Part shown: positions 21,119 through 32,800 of the stretch, piece after piece | How the letters are laid out: each line of letters begins with the position of its first letter | Numbering within the stretch: the stretch's first letter is position 1 | Assembly (NCBI GenBank): GCA_032718475.1 | Contig: JAUCBJ010001861.1 | Span: 141,851-205,850 of the forward strand | Source: Nemertoderma westbladi | Taxonomy: Eukaryota > Xenacoelomorpha > Nemertodermatida > Nemertodermatidae | DNA: 64,000 nt | Direction of reading: 5' to 3' | Position numbers and translations under genes: made by a program | The notes under the pieces: generated by a model | The model's input: only the letters and a program-made list of their open reading frames with translations | Told to the model about the DNA's origin: nothing | Databases searched by the model: none

Positions 21119-23930
21119 ATGTAGCAACCATCAATTCGTTGTTCAAGTGATTTAGTCAGTGTCCAGGTCTCACCCCCGTATAAAAATACACTTTCCACTG
21201 TGGCTCGAAAGAACTTAGTCTTCAGGTGCCTGGAGAGATCTGATTTCCAGATGGTATCCATTTTTGATAGAGCTACCCAAGCCTTTGATTTCCTAACTTC
21301 TATGTCCTTTTTGCTACTCTCTATCCATGATCCAAGGTACTGGAAGTCGTCAACCTTCCTTAGTTGATTATTGTCAATGGTTGTCAAGTTTCCATCAACA
21401 TTAAAGGTCATGAATTCGGTCTTGGTAGCATTTATATGCAATCCAACCTCCTTAGCAGCCCTCTCCACTTTATTTAGTAGAAGCTGTGCATCTGCTAGGG
21501 TATTAGAGAGCAGGGCGATGTCATCCGCAAAGTCGGTGTCTGTGACTGTAGTTGCCGGATATCTACTACTTCTGCGTTCTTGAAGTGTGAATCCCAGGGC
21601 TTCACCCTTTGTGGCTGTCCTCATTGCGTAATCCAGCACAATTACAAATAGTAGTGGTGCTAATGTGTCACCTTGCAGTACCCCAGCCAGGATTGAGAAA
21701 AACTCAGTTTCACCATCTGGTGAGAGTACCTGCGCTTCTGTGTCACAATATAACAATCCAATGCCAGCAACAATTACTTCTGGTATTCCATAAGCTCTTA
21801 GGATTTCAAGCATTTTTTCTCTATGGATGGAGTCGAATGCCTTCTTGAAGTCCACGAGAGTCATGACTGCGGGGAGATTCTTTGACTTAATTCCTTCAAT
21901 CAGTCTCCGTAGTGCAAGTATCTGAGCTATTGTTGATCTACTTGGTCGAAATCCGTTTTGGCTCTTACGCAGTAGTTTCTCTATGTGAGGCCTAATCCTA
22001 TATAGAATCATTTTATTGTATATTTTGGCAGCTACCACAAGCAGACATATCCCACGATAGTTTGTTGGTATACCGCGGTCTCCTTTCTTGGGGAGAGGCT
22101 TTAGTTGACCTTTAGTCCAAATTGGGGTGGCTTTTCCCCTTTTAACATCCGGTTGCAAACATTCAATAATGGTCTGTTTAGCACTCCTGTTTTCCATACC
22201 TCCGCAGGGATTTCATCTAATCCACTCGCTTTATTATTGGACATGCTTTTAATGCTTCTTTGCAGTTCGGCAGGTGTGAAGTCCCCTGTTTCTATAGGTA
22301 GTGTCTTGTCATATATTTCCCTTGTAGGGCTGACCTCGATGTTTAGTGGCTGCCCAAGCAAGTTGCTGAAGTGATTTTTCCACTTCCCAACACGTTCTTC
22401 AGAGCTATCGGCTTTGAGGCGCCCCTTTGCACAACTTTTCCGACCAGATACCTCATTTACAGTTTGCCAGGTAAGTCTTGATTGTTGCTGTATGTGAGCA
22501 GTTGTAATTGCTTCAATTTTATCCTGTATGTACTTTTCATTGCTGATGTTGTAGGCCAATTTAAGATCGTCCTTAGCTTTCTCAACCCTGTTAATGTTTT
22601 CTGTTGTTGGTTGTTCGGTTTTAACTTTGTAGGCTATCTTAAGATCTTCTCTCTTACAAGTAACCTCAGAGTTTTGCCATGGCACATACTGTTTTCGTTT
22701 GGGTTTCTAGGGGATATGCCTCTTAGCTGATTCCTTGTGGGCTGTTATTATATTCTGGTATATTGAATCGGTGGACTGGTCTTCATCCATTGACTGAAGT
22801 GCTTCAAAGCGATTTTGAACTTCTACTGTGTAAGCATCCTTTACTGCATTGTCAGTTCTGAGTTTCTCCCAGTCATAGTTGAATTGCTTGCTTGTCCTGG
22901 GTTTGCTGGCTCTCAAACTGAGTCTGATCTCTGCAGTCACAATTCTGTGGTCCGAACCAATTAGGTTGAACGAGCTGTATGCCTCGCAGTTGATCATGCT
23001 GTTTCTCCACTTTTAGTTTATAAGGATGTAATCCAGTTGTGCTTTGGTTCCATTAGGGTATTGAAAGGTCCATAGCTTCCCCTTACTCTTTTAGAATGTG
23101 TTGTTTGTTGGTATCAATTCACATTCTTCCATTAGGTCTAAAGGTAAGTACCCATTTCTGTTAGAACTGGTGTTATAGGTGTAACCCTTGATGTCTACTG
23201 GGCCTATTTGCGCATTCAGGTCACCAGCAATGACTTTAACATTGTGTTTCGGAATGTCGTTTATAAGTCCAGTCAGTTCTTCATAAAACTTGACTGCTTG
23301 TTCTGGCTCTGAGGCATTGGTTGGACTGTAGCAACATATAACTGTTGTCTTGGGATTCCCATCAAATGTTGCGATCATAACCCTGGAATTTATAGATTCG
23401 ATGTTGTTTAGGGTTTTAAGTGCAACTGGGCTTAGCAGAATTCCTACTCCGCCAATTGATGCATTGGCCGAGTTTCTTACTGCTGAGCTTGTTACTAACG
23501 TCCATCCATTTCCAATGTCATTGTACTTTATGGCAGTGTCTTCATGACAAATCCGATGTTCTTGGATGCAGATGATGTCGATGTTATATTCCATTGCCAG
23601 AGCAACCATGTCACCCTGTTTGCTATGTGCTTTCGGCGTGTGTGTGTTCATTGTAGCAATCTTTAGTGTCGTTTTACATTTCAACAGGTTGGTTCTTCTT
23701 TCTTCTCTGTCTTCTGTTCCAGTAGCCAAGTGTTGACCCGGGCGACGACCGAGCCGGTATTTCTCCTAGAGGTTTCTCATACTCATATCTTTCAGTTGGG
23801 AGAGTAAACCGCTTGTGGTCGCAACTCCTACAAGCGTCTTCGCAGTAGGTCGCCGTTGGTTGATTACCTTCCGCCGACCTTGTCAGCATGTTTAGCCGTT
23901 GGTTGATTACCTTCCGCCTATCCATGGCCT
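21118..23930 (-). pseudogene. Decayed LINE: APE-type endonuclease plus reverse transcriptase
   Basis: On the minus strand a retrotransposon polyprotein can be followed from about 23730 to 21118. The endonuclease part has 'LKIATMNTHT', 'ICIQEHR' and 'VIAGDLNAQIG', typical of apurinic-endonuclease-like LINEs. The reverse transcriptase shows 'LVDFKKAFDSIHR' (motif A), 'GVLQGDTLAPLLF' (motif B) and 'FADDIALL' (the catalytic Asp pair). An upstream frame (23925-23674) contains 'CEDACRSCDHKRF' and is probably the 5' leader. Three in-frame stops (near 23091, 23012 and 22705) and a frameshift between about 22100 and 22200 break it. It lacks its C-terminal end and 3' UTR, the opposite of the usual 5' truncation. 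RTE/CR1-like assignment is by motif style only. Confidence 0.85.
23849..23920. repeat. Short direct repeat in the LINE leader
   Basis: 'CCGTTGGTTGATTACCTTCC' occurs twice, about 44 bases apart, in the 5' region of the LINE. It may be a duplicated leader or promoter piece. Confidence 0.6.
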
Positions 23931-24149
23931 ACAGCCCTGCTGCCGACTGTAGGGGTCCTTTTATCTTTTGTAACAAATTACAATATGTGTAATACAATTC
24001 CGTCGAATAATGAATGGAAGGTTGATTGTTGTGGAGAGTTAATTGACTCAATAACAGGTTATTACACTGATATATATACCCCTCCGCTCTAAATTCTACA
24101 CTTTTCAGAAAAACATCACAAAAATTAGCACATCAAATATACCGACAAA

Positions 24150-24300
24150 ACCAGGGTTGCCAGTCACCTAGAATACACAGGGAATTCTTGTAAAAGAAAT
24201 GGGCAAATCAGGGAAAAGTCAGGGAATTTGATATATAGAAGACATGTGTCATAAGCTACGCTACCCCACAGGACTACCCCCCCCCCCCCCCCCCCCCCTT
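24150..24300. repeat. 'CAGGGAATT'-type dispersed repeat with a 22-base poly-C tract
   Basis: Contains 'CCAGGGTTGCCAGTCACCTA' and spaced copies of 'AGGGAA' (24180-24230), then 22 C at 24277-24298. It is repeat-like, with no coding sense. Confidence 0.5.
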
Positions 24301-24539
24301 CGTCATATTTCTCACACTCGCGCGAATTCTTTTTCCCCTCTCTGAAACATCTCAAATTGAGATACAATACAAAATTCTCCACCTTAAATTAAATTGCAGC
24401 TTCAATGACCCTTTTCCACCAAAACTTATAAGACTATCAGCCGAACCGCTTCTTACCAGTTATACAACCTTTTTAATCTTTCTATTATCCACGGTTTCTT
24501 TCCGGATTCCTTCGATGACATAACTGATCCGACAATTAC

Positions 24540-24990
24540 CCCCATTTCCCTCTATCTATTCTCAGTAAAATTCTTGAACAAATTCTTAACGATAAATTAC
24601 AAACACACCTCGCCAAGTACAATATTATTTCCTCATCTCAATATTGTCTACTTCACATTGTGCCGTATATATTGATCTGAAAAAACCCTTTGACACCGTG
24701 GACCACAAGATTCTTACAGAAGCTTGAAGCCTTCGGTGTCAGAGGCCCCCCATTACATATATTCTCAGACTTTCTTGCTAATCGTAACCAGTTTGTTTCG
24801 ATCAATAATATCCAACCGACTCTTCTACCCTTACATTGCAGCGTTCCACAGGGCTCTGTCCTGCCCCCATACTTTATATATAATTTGTATTAATGACCTT
24901 CCAATCGTGACTTACTGACCACTGTATTTGCCGATGACGACACAAGATTGCTAAATTCGCACATCAATATTCAGACCCTTCTCAATGACA
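24540..24990 (+). pseudogene. Fragment of a second LINE reverse transcriptase (Jockey/CR1-like)
   Basis: Broken plus-strand frames show RT motifs in order: 'SILSKILEQIL' (24553 on), 'YIDLKKPFDTVDH' (motif A, about 24667), 'AFGVRGPPLHIF', 'VPQGSVL' (motif B, about 24845), 'INDLP' and 'FADDDTRLLNS' (motif C, about 24930). Several frameshifts and stops interrupt it. Motif style differs from the minus-strand LINE at 21-24 kb, so this is a different family. It ends where fold-back element B begins. Confidence 0.75.
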
Positions 24991-25226
24991 CCAATCCCCT
25001 GCAGTCTGTAAGTCTGTGCCACTCGACATTAGAACAGAAAATCAAAATCGTCGTTCTCGGCATCTTATAAAAATAAATTCTTATTGTCGACTTGATAAAA
25101 TCTCTGAACCAAAACAAATCACAGAAAAAGGAAAATTTATTGACTTTTCACTCAGTACTTTACTCTTTTATCCACAATCCACAATATTCAAATTACCATT
25201 TGTATGTTTTTTGTGCAATTTATAGT

Positions 25227-26096
25227 ACACCATAACCCTTAATACAACAACCATTTTTAAGGGGTCGGAGCCCCCCCCCCCCCCCCCCCTAATTTTTTTC
25301 AAATTTCAATAAAATGCTACGAAATTCGGTATGATGATAGATCCTCACCTTTTCTTACTGGTGGCCTGGCCGGATTTTTCAATTTTCTCAGTTATTTTCA
25401 TACAACAATCCCTTAACAAAAGTCTATTTAGCAACTTTATTTTACGTCTTTGAAATGTAATCTAGATATCATTCGAAGCGCCTTCGTCTGTAGATTCCGA
25501 ATCTGAAACCCGTTTTAAATTTAACCAAAAATTGGTAAAGATATTATCAAAATACTAATGTGTAAATTCAGAGACGTAAATCGCTATAATTCTGATGTTT
25601 TGTTGTCTTTATTCTAGAATATTAATTATTATTTAAGCTGAGCGTTTAAAACTCTCCATCTTGTTTTTTCATTACCGATAATTAATATTCTAGAATTGAG
25701 TAAAAAAAACATTAGAATTATAGCGATTAACGTCACAAAAATTTAAACCTTGGTATTTTGATAATATCTTCGGAAGTTCTTGGCGAAATTTTCAACGGGT
25801 TTCAGATTCAGAATCTGCAGATGAAGGCGGTTCTAATGATATCTAGATTTCATTCCAAAGACGAAAAATAAAGCTGACGGAGGTGGCTAATTATTGCGAA
25901 ATAGACGATTTTTAACGGATTGTTGTATCGAAATAGCTCATCAATTAAAAAATCCGACCAGGCCACAAGTAAGAAAAGGTGTCGATCTATCATCATACCA
26001 AATTTCGTAGCATTTTATTGAAATTTGAAAAAAATTAGGGGGGGGGGGGGGGCTCCGACCCCCTAAAAATGGTTGTTGTATTAAGGGTTATGGTGT
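25227..26096. mobile_element. Fold-back element B with poly-C/poly-G ends
   Basis: Inverted arms of about 400 bp (25227 to about 25628, and about 25685 to 26096) surround a short AT-rich loop. The termini are 'ACACCATAACCCTTAATACA' and complement. About 40 bases inside lie 19 C (25271-25289) and 15 G (26038-26052). Arms share 'TACGAAATTCGGTATGATGA' and 'TTGATAATATCTT'-type blocks. The first six bases 'ACACCA' and the homopolymer position match element A, so A and B may be cousins. No protein encoded. Confidence 0.85.
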
Positions 26097-26382
26097 ATAT
26101 CAGCGGCAGAAAGAATGAATACCCTTGAAACCTCACTTTAGTAGTGATGACTATGTATATTCTAGAAATCCCATCTAATTGCACCGAATTTTTAAATAAC
26201 TAAAAAGTTTTTGTCCTATTCTAGATAGCGAGTGCTTCCTATACCTACATACATATGGGACAGTAATAATTCCAAATTATCTAATGTTGCTGCTTTCTGA
26301 TATCGCCGCGTCAGCAAAGACAAACAAATTAAGTGGTTGTTACAAGTGCATAAATGTTACCAAATCAACAGATTTTGGCAGT

Positions 26383-26814
26383 TCAATCGATTCCGAAACT
26401 AAGATCTCTGACACTACCCTCCAATGTGAAGAGTTCGTAGTCTTTGACGGGGAAGTGAGTGTTACCCATGAGAATAATTGGGCTTTGTTGCTGAGCGCTG
26501 TATGAATGAGGGAAGATACTCGTACTTCGGCTGTTTGTGTTGCAATTGTTGGCGATCGCCAGATCGGGTCCGGCACCGAATACCGGCCCGTAGCCGGAGT
26601 GGTGTATGGTCGCGAAATTCTTCATCTGGATGGGGAACTTCATCGGTGGCGTTCCCTCCCCGTTGTTCAGCGTGAAGAGGTAGGACTGGTTGGAGGCGCG
26701 ATGTTGCTGAGTGCGTCGGCTAATCTTGGTGGACCAGGCGACGTCAGTGAATCCGCCGCAAACGTTCCCATTGTTACCGAGGACTATAGTAATAGTCGGC
26801 ATGTACCCGTCAGC
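26383..26814 (-). CDS. BTB-BACK-TLDc exon 8 (TLDc end, stop)
   Basis: Acceptor 'ATATTAAAG|GCT', phase 0. It encodes 'MPTITIVLGNNGNVCGGF', 'GYGPVFGAGPDLAIANNCN', 'TSIFPHSY' and 'VKDYELFTL', the conserved end of TLDc, then 13 further residues and TGA. It is the longest exon and ends 287 bases from fold-back element B. Confidence 0.92.
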   Translation of the reverse strand, partial: ADGYMPTITIVLGNNGNVCGGFTDVAWSTKISRRTQQHRASNQSYLFTLNNGEGTPPMKFPIQMKNFATIHHSGYGPVFGAGPDLAIANNCNTNSRSTSIFPHSYSAQQQSPIILMGNTHFPVKDYELFTLEGSVRDLSFGID

Positions 26815-29800
26815 CTTTAATATAAGTTAATATTAGCATTTTAATATTCATTAATATTATTAAGAATTGGATTGGCATCAAAATTAGTTGTCAAATACAC
26901 CATGTTTAGTTGAAACTCTCACACAGTTGAATGTTTGTTTAGTTGAAACTCTCACACAGTTGAATGTTGAACATAACTATGTCAGGCTCAGTATGTACCA
27001 AATACACTATGTTTAGTTGAAACTCTCACACAGTTGAATGTTTGTTTAGTTGAAACTCTCACACAGTTGAATGTTTGTTTAGTTGAAACTCTCACACAGT
27101 TGAATGTTTGTTTAGTTGAAACTCTCACACAGTTGAATGTTTGTTTAGTTGAAACTCTCACACAGTTGAATGTTTGTTTAGTTGAAACTCTCACACAGTT
27201 GAATGTTTGTTTAGTTGAAACTCTCACACAGTTGAATGTTGAACATAACTATGTCAGGCTCAGTATGTACCAAATACACTATGTTTAGTTGAAACTCTCA
27301 CACAGTTGAATGTTTGTTTAGTTGAAACTCTCACACAGTTGAATGTTGAACATAACTATGTCAGGCTCAGTATGTACCAAATACACTATGTTTAGTTGAA
27401 ACTCTCACACAGTTGAATGTTGAACATAACTATGTCAGGCTCAGTATGTACCAAATACACTATGTTTAGTTGAAACTCTCACACAGTTGAATGTTGAACA
27501 TAACTATGTCAGGCTCAGTATGTACCAAATACACTATGTTTAGTTGAAACTCTCACACAGTTGAATGTTTGTTTAGTTGAAAGTCTCACACAGTTGAATG
27601 TTGAACATAACTATGTCAGGCTCAGTATGTACCAAATACACCATGTTTAGTTGAAACTCTCACACAGTTGAATGTTTGTTTAGTTGAAACTCTCACACAG
27701 TTGAATGTTGAACATAACTATGTCAGGCTCAGTATGTACCAAATACACTATGTTTAGTTGAAACTCTCACACAGTTGAATGTTGAACATAACTATGTCAG
27801 GCTCAGTATGTACCAAATACACTATGTTTAGTTGAAACTCTCACACAGTTGAATGTTGAACATAACTATGTCAGGCTCAGTATGTACCAAATACACTATG
27901 TTTAGTTGAAACTCTCACACAGTTGAATGTATGTTTAGTTGAAACTCTCACACAGTTGAATGTTTGTTTAGTTGAAACTCTCACACAGTTGAATGTTTGT
28001 TTAGTTGAAACTCTCACACAGTTGAATGTTGAACATAACTATGTCAGGCTCAGTATGTACCAAATACACTATGTTTAGTTGAAACTCTCACACAGTTGAA
28101 TGTTTGTTTAGTTGAAACTCTCACACAGTTGAATGTTTGTTTAGTTGAAACTCTCACACCGTTGAATGTTGAACATAACTATGTCAGGCTCAGTATGTAC
28201 CAAATACACTATGTTTAGTTGAAACTCTCACACAGTTGAATGTATGTTTAGTTGAAACTCTCACACAGTTGAATGTTTGTTTAGTTGAAACTCTCACACA
28301 GTTGAATGTTTGTTTAGTTGAAAGTCTCACACAGTTGAATGTTGAACATAACTATGTCAGGCTCAGTATGTACCAAATACACTATGTTTAGTTGAAACTC
28401 TCACACAGTTGAATGTTGAACATAACTATGTCAGGCTCAGTATGTACCAAATACACTATGTTTAGTTGAAACTCTCACACAGTTGAATGTTTGTTTAGTT
28501 GAAACTCTCACACAGTTGAATGTTTGTTTTGTTGAAAGTCTCACACAGTTGAATGTTGAACATAACTATGTCAGGCTCAGTATGTACCAAATACACTATG
28601 TTTAGTTGAAACTCTCACACAGTTGAATGTTTGTTTAGTTGAAACTCTCACACAGTTGAATGTTTGTTTAGTTGAAACTCTCACACAGTTGAATGTTGAA
28701 CATAACTATGTCAGGCTCAGTATGTACCAAATACACTATGTTTAGTTGAAACTCTCACACAGTTGAATGTTTGTTTAGTTGAAACTCTCACACAGTTGAA
28801 TGTTTGTTTAGTTGAAACTCTCACACAGTTGAATGTTTGTTTAGTTGAAACTCTCACACAGTTGAATGTTGAACATAACTATGTCAGGCTCAGTATGTAC
28901 CAAATACACTATGTTTAGTTGAAACTCTCACACAGTTGAATGTTTGTTTAGTTGAAAGTCTCACACAGTTGAATGTTTGTTTAGTTGAAACTCTCACACA
29001 GTTGAATGTTTGTTTAGTTGAAACTCTCACACAGTTGAATGTTTGTTTAGTTGAAAGTCTCACACAGTTGAATGTTGAACATAACTATGTCAGGCTCAGT
29101 ATGTACCAAATACACTATGTTTAGTTGAAACTCTCACACAGTTGAATGTTGAACATAACTATGTCAGGCTCAGTATGTACCAAATACACTATGTTTAGTT
29201 GAAACTCTCACACAGTTGAATGTATGTTTAGTTGAAACTCTCACACAGTTGAATGTTTGTTTAGTTGAAACTCTCACACAGTTGAATGTTTGTTTAGTTG
29301 AAACTCTCACACAGTTGAATGTTGAACATAACTATGTCAGGCTCAGTATGTACCAAATACACTATGTTTAGTTGAAACTCTCACACAGTTGAATGTTTGT
29401 TTAGTTGAAACTCTCACACAGTTGAATGTTGAACATAACTATGTCAGGCTCAGTATGTACCAAATACATTATGTTTAGTTGAAACTCTCACACAGTTGAA
29501 TGTTTGTTTAGTTGAAACTCTCACACAGTTGAATGTTTGTTTAGTTGAAAGTCTCACACAGTTGAATGTTGAACATAACTATGTCAGGCTCAGTATGTAC
29601 CAAATACACTATGTTTAGTTGAAACTCTCACACAGTTGAATGTTGAACATAACTATGTCAGGCTCAGTATGTACCAAATACACTATGTTTAGTTGAAACT
29701 CTCACACAGTTGAATGTTTGTTTAGTTGAAACTCTCACACAGTTGAATGTTTGTTTTGTTGAAAGTCTCACACAGTTGAATGTTGAACATAACTATGTCA

Positions 29801-32800
29801 GGCTCAGTATGTACCAAATACACTATGTTTAGTTGAAACTCTCACACAGTTGAATGTTGAACATAACTATGTCAGGCTCAGTATGTACCAAATACACTAT
29901 GTTTAGTTGAAACTCTCACACAGTTGAATGTTTGTTTAGTTGAAACTCTCACACAGTTGAATGTTTGTTTAGTTGAAACTCTCACACAGTTGAATGTTGA
30001 ACATAACTATGTCAGGCTCAGTATGTACCAAATACACTATGTTTAGTTGAAACTCTCACACAGTTGAATGTTTGTTTAGTTGAAACTCTCACACAGTTGA
30101 ATGTTTGTTTAGTTGAAACTCTCACACAGTTGAATGTTTGTTTAGTTGAAACTCTCACACAGTTGAATGTTGAACATAACTATGTCAGGCTCAGTATGTA
30201 CCAAATACACTATGTTTAGTTGAAACTCTCACACAGTTGAATGTTTGTTTAGTTGAAAGTCTCACACAGTTGAATGTTTGTTTAGTTGAAACTCTCACAC
30301 AGTTGAATGTTTGTTTAGTTGAAACTCTCACACAGTTGAATGTTTGTTTAGTTGAAAGTCTCACACAGTTGAATGTTGAACATAACTATGTCAGGCTCAG
30401 TATGTACCAAATACACTATGTTTAGTTGAAACTCTCACACAGTTGAATGTTGAACATAACTATGTCAGGCTCAGTATGTACCAAATACACTATGTTTAGT
30501 TGAAACTCTCACACAGTTGAATGTATGTTTAGTTGAAACTCTCACACAGTTGAATGTTTGTTTAGTTGAAACTCTCACACAGTTGAATGTTTGTTTAGTT
30601 GAAACTCTCACACAGTTGAATGTTGAACATAACTATGTCAGGCTCAGTATGTACCAAATACACTATGTTTAGTTGAAACTCTCACACAGTTGAATGTTTG
30701 TTTAGTTGAAACTCTCACACAGTTGAATGTTGAACATAACTATGTCAGGCTCAGTATGTACCAAATACACTATGTTTAGTTGAAACTCTCACACAGTTGA
30801 ATGTTTGTTTAGTTGAAACTCTCACACAGTTGAATGTTTGTTTAGTTGAAAGTCTCACACAGTTGAATGTTGAACATAACTATGTCAGGCTCAGTATGTA
30901 CCAAATACACTATGTTTAGTTGAAACTCTCACACAGTTGAATGTTGAACATAACTATGTCAGGCTCAGTATGTACCAAATACACTATGTTTAGTTGAAAC
31001 TCTCACACAGTTGAATGTTTGTTTAGTTGAAACTCTCACACAGTTGAATGTTTGTTTTGTTGAAAGTCTCACACAGTTGAATGTTGAACATAACTATGTC
31101 AGGCTCAGTATGTACCAAATACACTATGTTTAGTTGAAACTCTCACACAGTTGAATGTTTGTTTAGTTGAAACTCTCACACAGTTGAATGTTTGTTTAGT
31201 TGAAACTCTCACACAGTTGAATGTTTGTTTAGTTGAAACTCTCACACAGTTGAATGTTGAACATAACTATGTCAGGCTCAGTATGTACCAAATACACTAT
31301 GTTTAGTTGAAACTCTCACACAGTTGAATGTTTGTTTAGTTGAAACTCTCACACAGTTGAATGTTTGTTTAGTTGAAACTCTCACACAGTTGAATGTTTG
31401 TTTAGTTGAAACTCTCACACAGTTGAATGTTGAACATAACTATGTCAGGCTCAGTATGTACCAAATACACTATGTTTAGTTGAAACTCTCACACAGTTGA
31501 ATGTTTGTTTAGTTGAAAGTCTCACACAGTTGAATGTTTGTTTAGTTGAAACTCTCACACAGTTGAATGTTTGTTTAGTTGAAACTCTCACACAGTTGAA
31601 TGTTTGTTTAGTTGAAAGTCTCACACAGTTGAATGTTGAACACAACTATGTCAGGCTCAGTATGTACCAAATACACTATGTTTAGTTGAAACTCTCACAC
31701 AGTTGAATGTTTGTTTAGTTGAAACTCTCACACAGTTGAATGTTTGTTTAGTTGAAACTCTCACACAGTTGAATGTTGAACATAACTATGTCAGGCTCAG
31801 TATGTACCAAATACACTATGTTTAGTTGAAACTCTCACACAGTTGAATGTTTGTTTAGTTGAAACTCTCACACAGTTGAATGTTTGTTTAGTTGAAACTC
31901 TCACACAGTTGAATGTTTGTTTAGTTGAAACTCTCACACAGTTGAATGTTTGTTTAGTTGAAACTCTCACACAGTTGAATGTTTGTTTAGTTGAAACTCT
32001 CACACAGTTGAATGTTTGTTTAGTTGAAACTCTCACACAGTTGAATGTTGAACATAACTATGTCAGGCTCAGTATGTACCAAATACACTATGTTTAGTTG
32101 AAACTCTCACACAGTTGAATGTTTGTTTAGTTGAAACTCTCACACAGTTGAATGTTGAACATAACTATGTCAGGCTCAGTATGTACCAAATACACTATGT
32201 TTAGTTGAAACTCTCACACAGTTGAATGTTTGTTTAGTTGAAACTCTCACACAGTTGAATGTTTGTTTAGTTGAAACTCTCACACAGTTGAATGTTTGTT
32301 TAGTTGAAACTCTCACACAGTTGAATGTTTGTTTAGTTGAAACTCTCACACCGTTGAATGTTGAACATAACTATGTCAGGCTCAGTATGTACCAAATACA
32401 CTATGTTTAGTTGAAACTCTCACACAGTTGAATGTTGAACATAACTATGTCAGGCTCAGTATGTACCAAATACACTATGTTTAGTTGAAACTCTCACACA
32501 GTTGAATGTTGAACATAACTATGTCAGGCTCAGTATGTACCAAATACACTATGTTTAGTTGAAACTCTCACACAGTTGAATGTTTGTTTAGTTGAAACTC
32601 TCACACAGTTGAATGTTTGTTTTGTTGAAAGTCTCACACAGTTGAATGTTGAACATAACTATGTCAGGCTCAGTATGTACCAAATACACTATGTTTAGTT
32701 GAAACTCTCACACAGTTGAATGTTGAACATAACTATGTCAGGCTCAGTATGTACCAAATACACTATGTTTAGTTGAAACTCTCACACAGTTGAATGTTGA

